Part shown: positions 42,860 through 52,236 of the stretch, piece by piece
How positions within the stretch are numbered: the stretch's first letter is position 1
Layout: each line of letters starts with the position of its first letter
Source of the DNA: Actinomycetes bacterium
Lineage (GTDB): Bacteria > Actinomycetota > Acidimicrobiia > Acidimicrobiales > Palsa-688
Length of the DNA stretch: 64,000 bases
Direction of reading: 5' to 3'
Assembly (NCBI GenBank): GCA_021838445.1
Contig: JAKCDU010000009.1
Span: 1-64,000 of the forward strand
Translations under genes and position numbers: made by a program
The notes under the pieces: generated by a model
The model's input: only the letters and a program-made list of their open reading frames with translations
What the model was told of the DNA's origin: nothing
The model's database searches: none

Positions 42860-44272
42860 GTGCCCGCCCGGACCACGACCTTGAGGTTCACCCGCCGTTC
42901 CGTTCCCGGCGACGACGAGTTGCTGCGACGGGTTCGGGTCCCTCCGCCCCTCATCAGCCGGCGCCTCCCCTCCGGACGGGGGGCCACCGAGCAACCCAAC
43001 GTGACCGGCGACGGCGACACCCCCTACAGCGCCCGCTTCTGGGTGGCGCTGATCCTGACCGGGGTGGCCACCGGTCTGTTCGGGGACCTGATGATGCTCA
43101 TACTGTTCAGCTTCCAGCACCTGGCCTTCGGAACCGGGCCGGGAGACTTCGAGACCCGGGTCACGGCGGCGAGCGGACTGCGCAGGGTGGTGTCCCTGCT
43201 CGTCGCCGGCGCCTTCGGCGGACCCGCCTGGTACCTGCTGCGGCGCTGGACGGCCGGCGAACGCTCCGACGTCGACGAGATCGTATGGACCGGTCGGGGA
43301 CGGCTCTCGTTCCGGCGGACCCTTCTGTCGGGTGCCATCTCCGAGGTGGTGATCGGGATGGGTGCCTCCATCGGCCGCGAAGCCGCCCCCAAGGCCATGG
43401 GCGGGGTGTCGGGCGAGCTGGCCAGCGGCCTGTTCCGGATGAGCCCGGCCCACCGGCGGCTCCTGGTGGCGTGCGGGGCCGGCGCCGGGCTGGCGTGCGT
43501 CTACAACGTCCCGCTCGGAGGCGCGCTGTTCGCTTCGGAGGTCATGCTCGGCACCGTCGCCCTACCCGTCGTCCTCCCGGCCCTGGCCTGCAGCGCAGTG
43601 GCTACCGCAGTGTCGTGGCTCTATCTTCCTCATCATCCGGCCTACGTGAACATCCCCGACTTCCGCTTCAGCGCCACGATGCTGGGCTTCTCGTTGGTCG
43701 CCGGACCCGTGATCGGGGTTCTGGCCAGCTTCTACATCCGCTTCATCGGTTGGGTCTCGCACCATCGGGTGGAGGGTCGGGCGACCATCGTCGCCCCGAT
43801 GGTGGCCTTCGGTCTGCTCGGCGTCGCCGGTCTGGCTCTCCCCGGGCTGTTCGGGAACGGCAAGGACATGGCCGACCGGGCCTTCCTCGGTATCGGCTCG
43901 GCCGGGGTGCTGCTCGGGCTGTGGGCCCTCAAGCCTCTCGTCACGGCACTGTGCCTGGGCAGCGGAGCCCAGGGCGGGCTGTTCACACCGTTCATGAGCA
44001 CCGGCGCGGTGTTCGGTGCCCTCGCCGGGCTGGGCTGGACCTGGATGTGGCCGGGGTCGCCGATCGGGGCGTTCGCCCTCGTCGGGTCGGCCGCCATGCT
44101 CGGCGCCGCCCTGCAGGCACCTCTCGCCGGTCTGGTGCTGGTGGTCGAGTTGACCAGCAGTGGGCTGTCTTTGATGGTCCCGGTCGTGATCGCCACCTTC
44201 CTGGCGACCGCCGTCGCCCGCCACGTGGACGGATATTCCATCTATTCGGCCCGCCTGCCTCGCCACCCCTGA
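42860..44272 (+). CDS. ClC-family chloride channel or transporter
   Basis: A ClC protein of up to 470 aa with about 10-12 membrane helices. The gating region reads SIGREAAPKAMGG, where families usually have GREGP, keeping the gating Glu; the later GSGAQGGLFTPFMSTGA is the second anion-binding motif. It exchanges or conducts chloride. GTG 42860 is listed; GTG 43001 is a possible shorter start, and the Pro-rich residues between them are probably disordered. A TACCGT -10-like box is at about 42835. No CBS domains follow. Confidence 0.85.
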   Translation: MPARTTTLRFTRRSVPGDDELLRRVRVPPPLISRRLPSGRGATEQPNVTGDGDTPYSARFWVALILTGVATGLFGDLMMLILFSFQHLAFGTGPGDFETRVTAASGLRRVVSLLVAGAFGGPAWYLLRRWTAGERSDVDEIVWTGRGRLSFRRTLLSGAISEVVIGMGASIGREAAPKAMGGVSGELASGLFRMSPAHRRLLVACGAGAGLACVYNVPLGGALFASEVMLGTVALPVVLPALACSAVATAVSWLYLPHHPAYVNIPDFRFSATMLGFSLVAGPVIGVLASFYIRFIGWVSHHRVEGRATIVAPMVAFGLLGVAGLALPGLFGNGKDMADRAFLGIGSAGVLLGLWALKPLVTALCLGSGAQGGLFTPFMSTGAVFGALAGLGWTWMWPGSPIGAFALVGSAAMLGAALQAPLAGLVLVVELTSSGLSLMVPVVIATFLATAVARHVDGYSIYSARLPRHP

Positions 44273-44284
44273 GGCCGGCACCAC

Positions 44285-44290
44285 TAACCT
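44285..44290 (+). promoter_or_regulatory. -10 box before the acyl-CoA ligase
   Basis: TAACCT, 9 nt before the ATG at 44300; leaderless or very short leader. Confidence 0.5.
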
Positions 44291-44299
44291 CGGGGCGTC

Positions 44300-45790
44300 A
44301 TGAACTTAGCCATGCTCCTGGAAATGGTCGCTGACGGCGCCGGCGACCGCATTGTTCTCGGCTCACAGGCGGGCGGTTTCACCGGGGCCGGGCTGCTGCA
44401 GCGGGCCCGAGTGGTGGCCGAACGGTTCAGCCAGTCGAACGCCCAGTACGTCGTGTTACTCGACCTCAACTCCGAGGCCGTGCCCATCTCACTGTTCGCC
44501 GCAGCGCTGGCCGGCCTGCCGTTCGTACCGGTCAACTACCGGCTCACCGACGACCAGTTGGCGTCGATCCTGGCCCGGGTGGAGCCCGGTGTGGTGGTGG
44601 CCGGCGAGGACACCGCCTCCCGGGTGTCGGCGGCGGGACTCACCGTCATCCCCCGCGCCGAGGTCCTCGATCCTGCTGGCAGAGGGGCTGGCGACGCCGA
44701 TCTGCCCTGGGTGGAGCCCGACGAGATCGCCGTGCTGCTCTTCACCTCGGGGACCACCGGGGAACCCAAGGCCGCCGTTCTGCGCCACCGCCACCTGGTG
44801 TCGTACATCATCGGGAGTGTGGAGTTCCTCGCGGCAGGCGAGGACGAGGCCCAGCTGATCAGCGTTCCGCCGTATCACATCGCGGGAATCTCATCCATCC
44901 TGTCCTCGCTCTACAGCGGCCGACGCATGCTCTACATGCCCGGGTTCGACCCCGAGGGTTGGGTGGGCACCGTCAGGAGCGAGCGGGTCACCCAGGCCAT
45001 GGTGGTCCCCACGATGCTCGGCCGTATCCTCGACCGGGTGGAGGACACCGGCTGCGACATGTCCTCCCTACGCCATCTCTCCTACGGAGGCGGGAGGATG
45101 CCCGTCGAGACCATCGAGCGGGCCATGAAGGTCCTGCCCGACGTCAACTTCGTCAACGCCTACGGCCTCACCGAGACCAGCTCCACGGTGTCGGTTCTGA
45201 CCCCCGACGACCATCGCCAGGCCATGGCCAGTGCCGACCCGGCGGTGCGTTCGCGTCTGGGCTCGGTGGGCCGTCCGCTCCCGACGGTGGAGGTGGGCAT
45301 CCACGACCCCGACGGTGTGGCCCTCCCGCAGGGCGAGCGCGGCGAGGTCTGGGTCAGGGGCGAGCAGGTCGCCGGTGAGTACCTCGGGCGCAGCGCCTTG
45401 ACCGAGGACGGCTGGTTCCGTACCCGCGACGCCGGCTATCTCGACGAGGCCGGGTTCTTGTACCTCGACGGGCGACTCGACGACGTCATCGTCCGGGGAG
45501 GAGAGAACCTGTCTCCCGGTGAGATCGAGGACACGTTGATGCGCCATCCGGCGGTGGCCGAGGCGGCCGTGGTGGGGGTCCCCGACTCCGAGTGGGGAGA
45601 GGCGGTCGCGGCTGCGGTCGTGCTCGAGTCGGGGGCGTCGTGCAGCGCCGAGGAGCTCCAGCAGTGGGTCCGGGACCATCTGCGCTCCACCAAGGCTCCC
45701 AAGCTGGTCCAGTTCCGCGAGGAGATGCCCTACAACGAGACCGGCAAGCTGCTCCGCCGGGTGATCCGCCAGGAGCTCGCTTCCGACTGA
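44300..45790 (+). CDS. Class I adenylate-forming enzyme (acyl-CoA ligase)
   Basis: A 496-aa acid-CoA ligase. The P-loop is LLFTSGTTGEPKA, the A5 motif AYGLTET, A7 is in DGWFRTRDAGYLDEAG, the hinge DGRLDDVIVRGGEN, and the catalytic Lys in NETGKLLRR. It activates a carboxylic acid as acyl-AMP and then acyl-CoA in the cytoplasm. The adenylation domain is shorter at the N-terminus than typical FadD. Substrate unknown; the general context of CoA catabolism suggests fatty, aromatic or steroid acids. Confidence 0.92.
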   Translation: MNLAMLLEMVADGAGDRIVLGSQAGGFTGAGLLQRARVVAERFSQSNAQYVVLLDLNSEAVPISLFAAALAGLPFVPVNYRLTDDQLASILARVEPGVVVAGEDTASRVSAAGLTVIPRAEVLDPAGRGAGDADLPWVEPDEIAVLLFTSGTTGEPKAAVLRHRHLVSYIIGSVEFLAAGEDEAQLISVPPYHIAGISSILSSLYSGRRMLYMPGFDPEGWVGTVRSERVTQAMVVPTMLGRILDRVEDTGCDMSSLRHLSYGGGRMPVETIERAMKVLPDVNFVNAYGLTETSSTVSVLTPDDHRQAMASADPAVRSRLGSVGRPLPTVEVGIHDPDGVALPQGERGEVWVRGEQVAGEYLGRSALTEDGWFRTRDAGYLDEAGFLYLDGRLDDVIVRGGENLSPGEIEDTLMRHPAVAEAAVVGVPDSEWGEAVAAAVVLESGASCSAEELQQWVRDHLRSTKAPKLVQFREEMPYNETGKLLRRVIRQELASD

Positions 45791-45813
45791 ACCGGCCCGG
45801 TCCTCCGGTCCGG

Positions 45814-47781
45814 TCAGGCCCCGGCGGGGGGACCTATCAGGGCCTTCTCGATCACGCGGGTGTAGACCGCCGCTCCGGCCGGGTCGGGGTGGACACCGTC
45901 GGCATACAGCAGGGGAGGGGCGGCCACGGCGTTCCAGTCGGCCAGGGTCATCTGGCCGGGGTGGGCGGCCACCCCCTGCTGGATGGTGGCGTTGCTGGGC
46001 GGGATCCACGACCGGTCGGCGTGCACGTCGACCACCACCACGTGGGGGATCCCGGCCACTAGTCCGGCCAGCTGCGAGAACTCCGACGGGGTGAACAGGC
46101 CGTTGGTCCCGAGGTCGATGACGACGGTGCGGTACTGGGCCAGCGCGCCGCTCTGGCGGTACGAGGCCAGGCGGGCTATCCCTGTCTCAACTTGGCGCCC
46201 GACCTGGGCGTCCACGGTGACCGCCGACCCGAACGTCGAGCTCAGGGTGGGGCTGGCCGCCAGCAGCACCGAGTCGCCGATGGCGAGAGCCGGCGCGTCA
46301 GCGGCCGGCAGGGGGCCCAGCGGGGGCAGGGTGTCGACCGGCGGGACGGTGGTCGTGGGAGCAACGGTGGTGGGGGCGACGGTCGTGGTGGGGGCCACCA
46401 GTGTGGTGGCCGGGGCGGCGTGGTGCGGGGAGTGCCCACCCCCGGCGTAATCCAAGGGCCCGAACGGGCCTACGGCCACGGTCGAGACCGGCTGCGGCGC
46501 TGGACGAGGTATCGCCGTCCGGGCGGCAGCGGTGGATCCACGGGCCAGGATGGCCGGTTCGGTGGAACCCGGCCCAGTGGCGAGGAGGAGGATGACCGCC
46601 AGTGGGAGCGCGCCGGCAGCGACCCCCACCCGTAGACGCGACGAGCTCGCCGCTCTCATCCTCAGCACGAACTCCGCCCGCCCGTTGCGCCACGGCTGTT
46701 CCACGTACCTGTAGGTGAGCTCAGCGGCGGCCACGGTCAGGGTCAGGCGCAGGACGGTGGCGGGGAAGGTCGGCCAGGCCAGATCGGGCCCGGGCCGGGT
46801 CATCTGGAATATGGGCCAGTGCCAGAGGTACAGCGAGTAGGAGCGAAGCCCGAGCCATCGAAGAGGTTGGCGCGACAGGAGCTCCCCGAGGCGGCTGGCG
46901 GGGTGGGCCACGGTGGCCACCACCACCGCAGTGGCCAGGTCGACGGCGATCATGCCACCCCTATATGTGACCGACGAGTCGAAGCCGAGCACCGCCAACC
47001 CGGCGGCGACCGCCACCAGGGCCACCACGCCGGAGCACTCCAGCACCTTGCGGGCGGCCGGGGCGACGGCGGCGTGCATCCTCCACGGTGGAACGGCGGC
47101 AGCCAGGGTGCAGCCGATGAGCAGGCCCTGGGCATGGGTGTCGGTGCCGAAGTAGACCCCCGAGGGATGGCCCGGCTGGTACAGCAGGGCCATCAGCAAT
47201 GAGGACACCAGGGCGCCGCCCAGGGCGATCCCGGCGATACGGGAGCGGCTCACCCGGCGCCTCAGCAGCACCAGGAGAACGGGCGGCCAGATCAGATAGA
47301 ACTGCTCCTCCACCGACAGTGACCACAGGTGCAGGAGCAGTGGCGGCCGGCCGAACGAGGCAGCGTAACTGTCGTGAGCAAACAGGAGCCGCCAGTTGAG
47401 CACGTAGAACACTGCGGCCGGCACGTCGTAGCGCATGGGTGGTAGGGCGTCGCGGGCCAGCAGGGCGGCGGCGATGGTGACCAGGACGAGGGCCAGACCG
47501 AGGGCCGGGAGCAGTCGCCGGGCCCGGCGGGCCCAGAAACGCCGCAGCGAAACGGTCGCGGTCCGCTGGTACTCGCCCAGGACCAGGGCGGTGATCAGGT
47601 AGCCGGATATGACGAAGAAGAGGTCCACCCCCAGGTAGCCCCCGGGGAGCCAGTGGGGGTCGAGGTGGTAGATGATGACGGCCACCACGGCTATGGCCCG
47701 CAGGCCGTCGAGCCCCGGTAGCTTCCGGAGCTTGGGAGGCTGGGTGGGTGTGACCCGGGTCGCTCCCGCAGTGAGGATCAC
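45814..47781 (-). CDS. Acyltransferase 3 (OafA/YrhL type) with C-terminal SGNH domain
   Basis: A 655-aa membrane enzyme. Residues about 15-370 are an acyltransferase-3 domain with about ten membrane helices (PGLDGLRAIAVVAVIIYHL start with the catalytic His, FFVISGYLI). A Thr/Pro/Val-rich linker (about 440-485) leads to an extracytoplasmic SGNH domain: LAIGDSVL with the nucleophile Ser, VIDLGTNG and ADGVHPDPAG. It acetylates or acylates a cell-surface glycan or lipid. The GTG start at 47781 is 6 nt from a TACTCT box. Confidence 0.92.
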   Translation of the reverse strand: MILTAGATRVTPTQPPKLRKLPGLDGLRAIAVVAVIIYHLDPHWLPGGYLGVDLFFVISGYLITALVLGEYQRTATVSLRRFWARRARRLLPALGLALVLVTIAAALLARDALPPMRYDVPAAVFYVLNWRLLFAHDSYAASFGRPPLLLHLWSLSVEEQFYLIWPPVLLVLLRRRVSRSRIAGIALGGALVSSLLMALLYQPGHPSGVYFGTDTHAQGLLIGCTLAAAVPPWRMHAAVAPAARKVLECSGVVALVAVAAGLAVLGFDSSVTYRGGMIAVDLATAVVVATVAHPASRLGELLSRQPLRWLGLRSYSLYLWHWPIFQMTRPGPDLAWPTFPATVLRLTLTVAAAELTYRYVEQPWRNGRAEFVLRMRAASSSRLRVGVAAGALPLAVILLLATGPGSTEPAILARGSTAAARTAIPRPAPQPVSTVAVGPFGPLDYAGGGHSPHHAAPATTLVAPTTTVAPTTVAPTTTVPPVDTLPPLGPLPAADAPALAIGDSVLLAASPTLSSTFGSAVTVDAQVGRQVETGIARLASYRQSGALAQYRTVVIDLGTNGLFTPSEFSQLAGLVAGIPHVVVVDVHADRSWIPPSNATIQQGVAAHPGQMTLADWNAVAAPPLLYADGVHPDPAGAAVYTRVIEKALIGPPAGA

Positions 47782-47787
47782 AGATGC

Positions 47788-47793
47788 AGAGTA
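47788..47793 (-). promoter_or_regulatory. -10 box of a leaderless promoter
   Basis: TACTCT on the minus strand, 6 nt before the GTG at 47781. Confidence 0.5.
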
Positions 47794-47848
47794 GATAGTG
47801 GCTCTAGCCTTCTGCCGCCGCGCTGCGCTGATCCGAGCGGGTTTCTCG

Positions 47849-47916
47849 GCCTGCGGTGGCGCCGCAGGCGCGCTCCACAGCCGCCCGGTCGCGGCGGCTG
47901 AGCCGCTGACCGGGCG
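47849..47916. terminator. Two hairpins between the acyltransferase and dienelactone hydrolase genes
   Basis: GCCTGCGG/CCGCAGGC (47849-47856 and 47862-47869) forms an 8-bp stem. CGCCCGGTC/GACCGGGCG (47882-47890 and 47908-47916) forms a 9-bp stem enclosing a further GCGGC/GCCGC stem. They sit in the 215-bp gap downstream of the dienelactone hydrolase on the minus strand; probably termination. Confidence 0.45.
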
Positions 47917-47996
47917 CGTCGAACCAGACAGATACTGCGTCCACCCGCGCCATCGGCGGTCAGGTTAACCAAACGAGGCGGCGGTAGACCACGCGG

Positions 47997-48704
47997 TCAT
48001 GACAGGTGCCGGGCCAGCCAGGTGAGGGTCCTCTGCCAGGAGTCGGCGGCGGCGCCGGCGTTGTAGGAGCTGCGGGCGTCACAGTGGAAGCCGTGCTCGG
48101 CGTCGTCGTAGCGGACGATCTCGGTGGCCACCGAGGCGTCGGCCACCGCGGCCCGCAGCCGTTCCACGTCGTCGGTGGGGATACCCCGGTCGAGGTCGCC
48201 GTAGAGGCCGAGCCACGGGGTCACCAGGCCGGCGGCCACGGCCGTCTGGGGTTCGAAACCGAACCGGCCTTCGGCGACCCCGCCTCCGTAGAAGGTGACG
48301 GCCGCGCCGAGGTGGTAGCGCACGGCGGCGTGGAACACGACCGTTCCGCCCATGCAGAAACCGACGGCTGCGACCCGCCCGGGGGGGAAGCCGGTGGCGG
48401 CCAGGTAGTCGAGGCTGGCATCGAGGTCGGCGTAGATCCCGGTGGCACTCAGTGCCTCCATGTGGGGCCGGACCAGACCGATGTCGTCGTAGCCGAGATG
48501 GGGGTCGCCGCTGCGGTGGAAGAGGTGGGGCGCTACCGCCCGGTAACCGGCCGCGGCGAAGCGCCGGGTCACGTCCTCGATATGGTCGTTTACGCCGAAC
48601 GCCTCTTGGATGACCAGCACGGCCGCCTCGGGCGAACCTTCGGGCTGGACGTCGTAGAGGCCCATGGGGCCGTCGGCGGTGGGGACGGTGATGGTCTCTG
48701 GCAT
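47997..48704 (-). CDS. Dienelactone hydrolase family protein
   Basis: A 235-aa alpha/beta hydrolase of the dienelactone hydrolase family. The nucleophile is Cys117 in VGFCMGG, with the supporting Glu34 in IQEAFG, the acid Asp in LYGDLD and the base His in AEHGFHCD. It opens dienelactones in chlorocatechol-type pathways or hydrolyses other esters. No catechol pathway genes are nearby, so a more general esterase is possible. The ATG at 48704 has only a weak -10 (TAAGCA). Confidence 0.9.
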   Translation of the reverse strand: MPETITVPTADGPMGLYDVQPEGSPEAAVLVIQEAFGVNDHIEDVTRRFAAAGYRAVAPHLFHRSGDPHLGYDDIGLVRPHMEALSATGIYADLDASLDYLAATGFPPGRVAAVGFCMGGTVVFHAAVRYHLGAAVTFYGGGVAEGRFGFEPQTAVAAGLVTPWLGLYGDLDRGIPTDDVERLRAAVADASVATEIVRYDDAEHGFHCDARSSYNAGAAADSWQRTLTWLARHLS

Positions 48705-48825
48705 GGTCAGTGCTTACCAACTGAACGTCGTGGGTGGCGAGCGCGACCCGGGTTGGCCCGCCGCGGCCGGCCAGGCGGATATACCCTCGACGGATGCCGA
48801 AGGGTCGCACGAAAGGGACACCGGG

Positions 48826-49665
48826 ATGACGTCAGGGCCGGGTCGGGGCATCCTGTCGGGCCCCGTCGACGGGGAGTGGCGCCGGGGTCGCGAGTACCGG
48901 AAGGTGGCCGCTGAGACCGGGTTGCTGGTGACCCATCTGGGGTCGCGCTTCACCGGTCGCGTGGTTGGATTCGACCAGGCGGCGGTGGTACTGCGGTCCC
49001 CCAACACCGGATTGGAGCGCCTGTTCTCGCTGCACCGGGGGGCGTTCGCCGTGGGCCGGGAGACGGTGACCCTGGTCCGGCCCGCCCCCACCCCGGCCTC
49101 AGCCCCGGCCCGCACGGCGTCGGGATCGGTCGCCCCGGGTGCGGCCCGGGCCCGGGTGGCCCGGGCCGGTCGGATCCTCGTCGAGGGGGTGCATGACGCC
49201 GAACTGGTGGAGAAGGTCTGGGGGGACGACCTGCGGGTGGAGGGAGTGGTAGTCGAGCGCCTCGACGGCATCGACCACCTCGAGTCGGCCATCGCCGAGT
49301 TCGCTCCCGGCGCCGACGCCCGGCTCGGCGTCCTGGTGGACCATCTCGTGCCGGGGAGCAAAGAGTCCCGGGTGGCCGGCCGGCTGGGGGGCCCCCACGT
49401 ACGCATCGAGGGAACGCCCTACGTGGACGTGTGGCAGGCCATAAGACCGGGGGTGATCGGGATCGGGGGGTGGCCGGTGATACCCCGGGGGCGACCCTGG
49501 AAGGAGGGCATCTGCGAGCACCTCGGCGAACCCGACCCGGGTCGGCTGTGGAAGCGGCTGCTCGGGTCCGTTCGCTCCTACGCCGACCTGGAGCCACCGC
49601 TGGTCGGTGCCGTGGAATCGCTCATCGACTTCGTCACCGAGGTACCCGAGCCCGAGTCCCGCTGA
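48826..49665 (+). CDS. DUF3097 family protein
   Basis: A 279-aa protein of the actinobacterial DUF3097 family. The second half is most conserved: ARVARAGRILVEGVHDAELVEKVWGDDL, LGVLVDHLVPGSKESRV and PYVDVWQAIRPGVIG, a Toprim-like alpha/beta core with acidic residues (EG, DH) that may bind metal. Function unknown; a nucleic-acid role is only suggested by the fold. ATG 48826 is chosen because homology begins with GILSGP and the upstream frame overlaps the divergent gene. It is followed by an SDR gene. Confidence 0.85.
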   Translation: MTSGPGRGILSGPVDGEWRRGREYRKVAAETGLLVTHLGSRFTGRVVGFDQAAVVLRSPNTGLERLFSLHRGAFAVGRETVTLVRPAPTPASAPARTASGSVAPGAARARVARAGRILVEGVHDAELVEKVWGDDLRVEGVVVERLDGIDHLESAIAEFAPGADARLGVLVDHLVPGSKESRVAGRLGGPHVRIEGTPYVDVWQAIRPGVIGIGGWPVIPRGRPWKEGICEHLGEPDPGRLWKRLLGSVRSYADLEPPLVGAVESLIDFVTEVPEPESR

Positions 49666-49693
49666 GGGCTGGTCGGCCCACCAGTGCTCGCCC

Positions 49694-49699
49694 TACGCT
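49694..49699 (+). promoter_or_regulatory. -10 box before the SDR gene
   Basis: TACGCT, 8 nt before the GTG at 49708; it supports that start over GTG 49684. Confidence 0.45.
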
Positions 49700-49707
49700 T
49701 GGACGGC

Positions 49708-50466
49708 GTGGCTCCCACCGACCCCCTGTTCGACCTGACCGGAAAGATCGCCCTCGTAACCGGCGGGAGTCGGGGTCTCGGCCGCGAAATGGTGCTGGCG
49801 TTCGCCGATCGGGGCGCCGACGTGGTGGTGGCGTCCCGCAAGATCGACAGATGCCGGGCCGTCGTCGACCAGGTCGAGGCCATGGGCCGGCGAGGGCTGG
49901 CGGTGGCGGTGCACGCCGCCCGTTGGGACTCCCTCGACGACCTGGTAGAGGCGGCCTACGGGGAGTTCGGCCGGGTGGACATCCTGGTCAACAACGCCGG
50001 GATGAGCCCCCCGATGCCCAGCCATCAAGTCACCGAGCAGCTCTTCGACAGTGTCGTGGGGTTGAACTTCAAGGGGCCGTTCCGACTGGCCAGTCAGGTG
50101 GCCCACCGCATGAGCCAGGGGGACGGCGGCTCCATAATCAACGTCTCGTCGTCGGGCGCCCTCATGCCGCTGCCCGGGGTCGTGCCCTACGGCAGCGCCA
50201 AAGCGGCGCTGAACGCCATGACCCGGTCCCTCGCCGCTGAGTACGGCCCGAAAGTCCGGGTCAACACCCTGTCGCCGGGGCCGTTCCTCACAGATATCGC
50301 CAAGGGGTGGACCGAAGAGGCCCGGGCGTCCACACCCAGTGCCCTCGGCCGTCCCGGCCAGCCGCCCGAGATCGTCAGCGCCGCGGTCTTCCTCGCCAGT
50401 CCCGCCTCGAGCTTCGTCACCGGGACGCTGGTCCGCGTCGACGGCGGGCTTCCCCTCGGCCAGTAG
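49708..50466 (+). CDS. SDR family oxidoreductase
   Basis: A 252-aa classical SDR: cofactor motif TGGSRGLG, NNAGMSPP, catalytic Ser in NVSSSGA and YGSAKAAL, and a C-terminal RVDGGLPLG. An NAD(P)-dependent dehydrogenase or reductase; it resembles gluconate 5-dehydrogenase/FabG-like enzymes. GTG 49708 is favoured by a -10 box 8 nt upstream; GTG 49684 is possible. An amidohydrolase gene begins 10 bp after its stop, so the two are probably cotranscribed. Confidence 0.88.
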   Translation: MAPTDPLFDLTGKIALVTGGSRGLGREMVLAFADRGADVVVASRKIDRCRAVVDQVEAMGRRGLAVAVHAARWDSLDDLVEAAYGEFGRVDILVNNAGMSPPMPSHQVTEQLFDSVVGLNFKGPFRLASQVAHRMSQGDGGSIINVSSSGALMPLPGVVPYGSAKAALNAMTRSLAAEYGPKVRVNTLSPGPFLTDIAKGWTEEARASTPSALGRPGQPPEIVSAAVFLASPASSFVTGTLVRVDGGLPLGQ

Positions 50467-50476
50467 CACGTCGGAC

Positions 50477-51580
50477 GTGTCCGGCGGCCTGACCGACCAC
50501 CACGTGCACTTCATGGCGGCTGCCGCCACCCTGCTCTCGGTTGACGTGAGCGCGGCGGCCGACCTGGCCTCTCTCGTCGCGACCATCGCCGGCGGAGCCC
50601 CGCCGCAGGGTTGGGTCCGGGCCTGGGGCTACGAGGAGTGGCGGCTGGCCGAGAAGCGCCATCCCCACCGCGATGATCTGGACCGGGCCGTGCCCGGGCG
50701 GCCTGTGGTCCTGCACCACCGCAGCGGCCACGCCGCCGTGCTGAACACCCCGGCGCTGGCCGAGGCGGGGATCCCCCATCATCCCGACGGCCTGCTCGTC
50801 GATCGCCACGACCTGCTCGAACGGGTACCGAGGCTACCGGCGCGAGCTCTGCGCCAGGCCGCGGCGGCCACATCGGCCCGCTGGGAGTCGGCCGGAGTGT
50901 CGGCATTCGTCGACGCCACCCACACCAACGGTCGGCCAGAGATCGAGTTGCTCGCCGAATGGGTGGCTTCGGGGGTGATCCGCCAGGTCGTGACGGCCAT
51001 GGTCGGCGCCGCCCACATCGCCGACCTACCCGGTCACGGCGCTTCGGTCGGGCGGGTCGGCGTGGGCCACGCCAAGATCATGCCGGCCCCCGACGACCCC
51101 GACCGGGTGGCCCGTCAGGTGGGCCAAGCCCACCGCCTCGGCTTCCCCGTCGCCGTCCACGTGGTCGACATCGACGTCCTTGATTCGCTGCTCGGGGCCC
51201 TCGAGGCGTCGCCCGCTCCGCCGGGCAGCACCGACCGTATCGAGCACAACTCGCTGTGCCTCCCCGAGCAGGTCGAGCGCATCGCCGCGTCCGGTGCCCT
51301 GGTAGTGGTGAACCCCTCGTTCCTGGTGCACCGCCAGGCCAAGTACCGGGCCGAGCTGACCGAGGTCGAGCGCGCCTGGCTGATCCGCATGGGCTCGCTG
51401 CGCCGGGCGGGCATCGGTCTGCGGGCCGGGTCGGACGCCCCGGTGGTCGATTGCCACCCCCAGGAGATGATCCGGGCGGCTCGGGCCCATCCCTTCGCTC
51501 CGGCCGAGTCCCTGAGCGCCGCTGAAGCCGAGTCGCTCCTCGCCCCGGCACCGGCGCCGGGTCCGGCCCGGCGCCGGTAG
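50477..51580 (+). CDS. Reduced amidohydrolase (TIM barrel only)
   Basis: A 367-aa protein related to YtcJ/imidazolonepropionase-type amidohydrolases. It begins almost at the metal strand: GLTDHHVHF holds the HxH pair, followed by a VLHHRSGHAAVLN segment, AVHVVD, the RIEHNSL motif and the catalytic Asp in RAGSDAPV. The N-terminal and C-terminal beta-sandwich strands normally flanking the barrel are absent. The start GTG 50477 is 10 bp after the SDR stop; the upstream frame is only the SDR shadow. Substrate unknown. Confidence 0.82.
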   Translation: MSGGLTDHHVHFMAAAATLLSVDVSAAADLASLVATIAGGAPPQGWVRAWGYEEWRLAEKRHPHRDDLDRAVPGRPVVLHHRSGHAAVLNTPALAEAGIPHHPDGLLVDRHDLLERVPRLPARALRQAAAATSARWESAGVSAFVDATHTNGRPEIELLAEWVASGVIRQVVTAMVGAAHIADLPGHGASVGRVGVGHAKIMPAPDDPDRVARQVGQAHRLGFPVAVHVVDIDVLDSLLGALEASPAPPGSTDRIEHNSLCLPEQVERIAASGALVVVNPSFLVHRQAKYRAELTEVERAWLIRMGSLRRAGIGLRAGSDAPVVDCHPQEMIRAARAHPFAPAESLSAAEAESLLAPAPAPGPARRR

Positions 51581-51596
51581 TCCCGGGTCCGGCCCG

Positions 51597-51989
51597 TCAG
51601 GCGGCCGTAAACCCCATCGCCGGGTTGAGGCCGAGCAGCGACAGCTTGTGGGTGAGCGTCTCGGCGGTGAAGGGCTTGATCAGGTACTCGGTGGCCCCCG
51701 CAGCGAGGGCGTGGACGATCTCGTCGTGTTCGTTCTCGGTGGTCATCATCATGATCGTCATACGCCGCCACGACACCCGTTCGCGGACCGTGCAGACGAA
51801 CTGGAAGCCGTTCATGACCGGCATGTGCCAGTCGACGAGGGCGACATCGGGCAGCTCGCCCTCCTCGAGCAGTTCCAGAGCGGAACGGGCATTGTCGGCC
51901 TCGGCGATCTCATCCATCCCGAGGGAGTCGAGGATCCGCGCCACGATGGTGCGCGCTGATCCGGAGTCGTCTACAACGAGGGCTTTCAT
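51597..51989 (-). CDS. CheY-like single-domain response regulator
   Basis: A 130-aa receiver domain without output domain. The acidic pair is in VVDDSG, the phospho-accepting Asp is in VALVDWHMPVMNGF (near residue 53), the switch Thr in MMMTTEN and the Lys in YLIKPF. It relays phosphorylation from an unknown histidine kinase, perhaps to the motility or c-di-GMP circuitry indicated by the HDOD-GGDEF pair. No kinase is in the window. The ATG faces the MFS gene region. Confidence 0.93.
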   Translation of the reverse strand: MKALVVDDSGSARTIVARILDSLGMDEIAEADNARSALELLEEGELPDVALVDWHMPVMNGFQFVCTVRERVSWRRMTIMMMTTENEHDEIVHALAAGATEYLIKPFTAETLTHKLSLLGLNPAMGFTAA

Positions 51990-52143
51990 GGGGTTCGTCA
52001 GTCGTCGGGCCGGGCGGGGCGGCGGGGTCTCGCCAACGACATCGGCGTCGTGGACGTCCGGTTGAGGGCATTTCCCGGTTGGGCGCGTCCTCGGCCCTTC
52101 CTCGAGCGGCCCGAAGCGGTGCGCACAACGGACCCTTCGGTCT

Positions 52144-52181
52144 TTGCCGAACTTTCCGGGTCACCCGCTAGAATATTTAGC
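52144..52181 (+). promoter_or_regulatory. Promoter and imperfect palindrome of the MFS gene
   Basis: TTGCCG (52144-52149) and TAGAAT (52169-52174) are a -35/-10 pair with a 19-bp spacer. The -10 is embedded in GCTAgaatattTAGC (52167-52181), an imperfect inverted repeat that could be an operator. Confidence 0.5.
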
Positions 52182-52236
52182 GAGACAAACCACCGCGCTC
52201 CGGCGGTGCCGGCGTCGGCCACAGGAGGAGGGTCCC

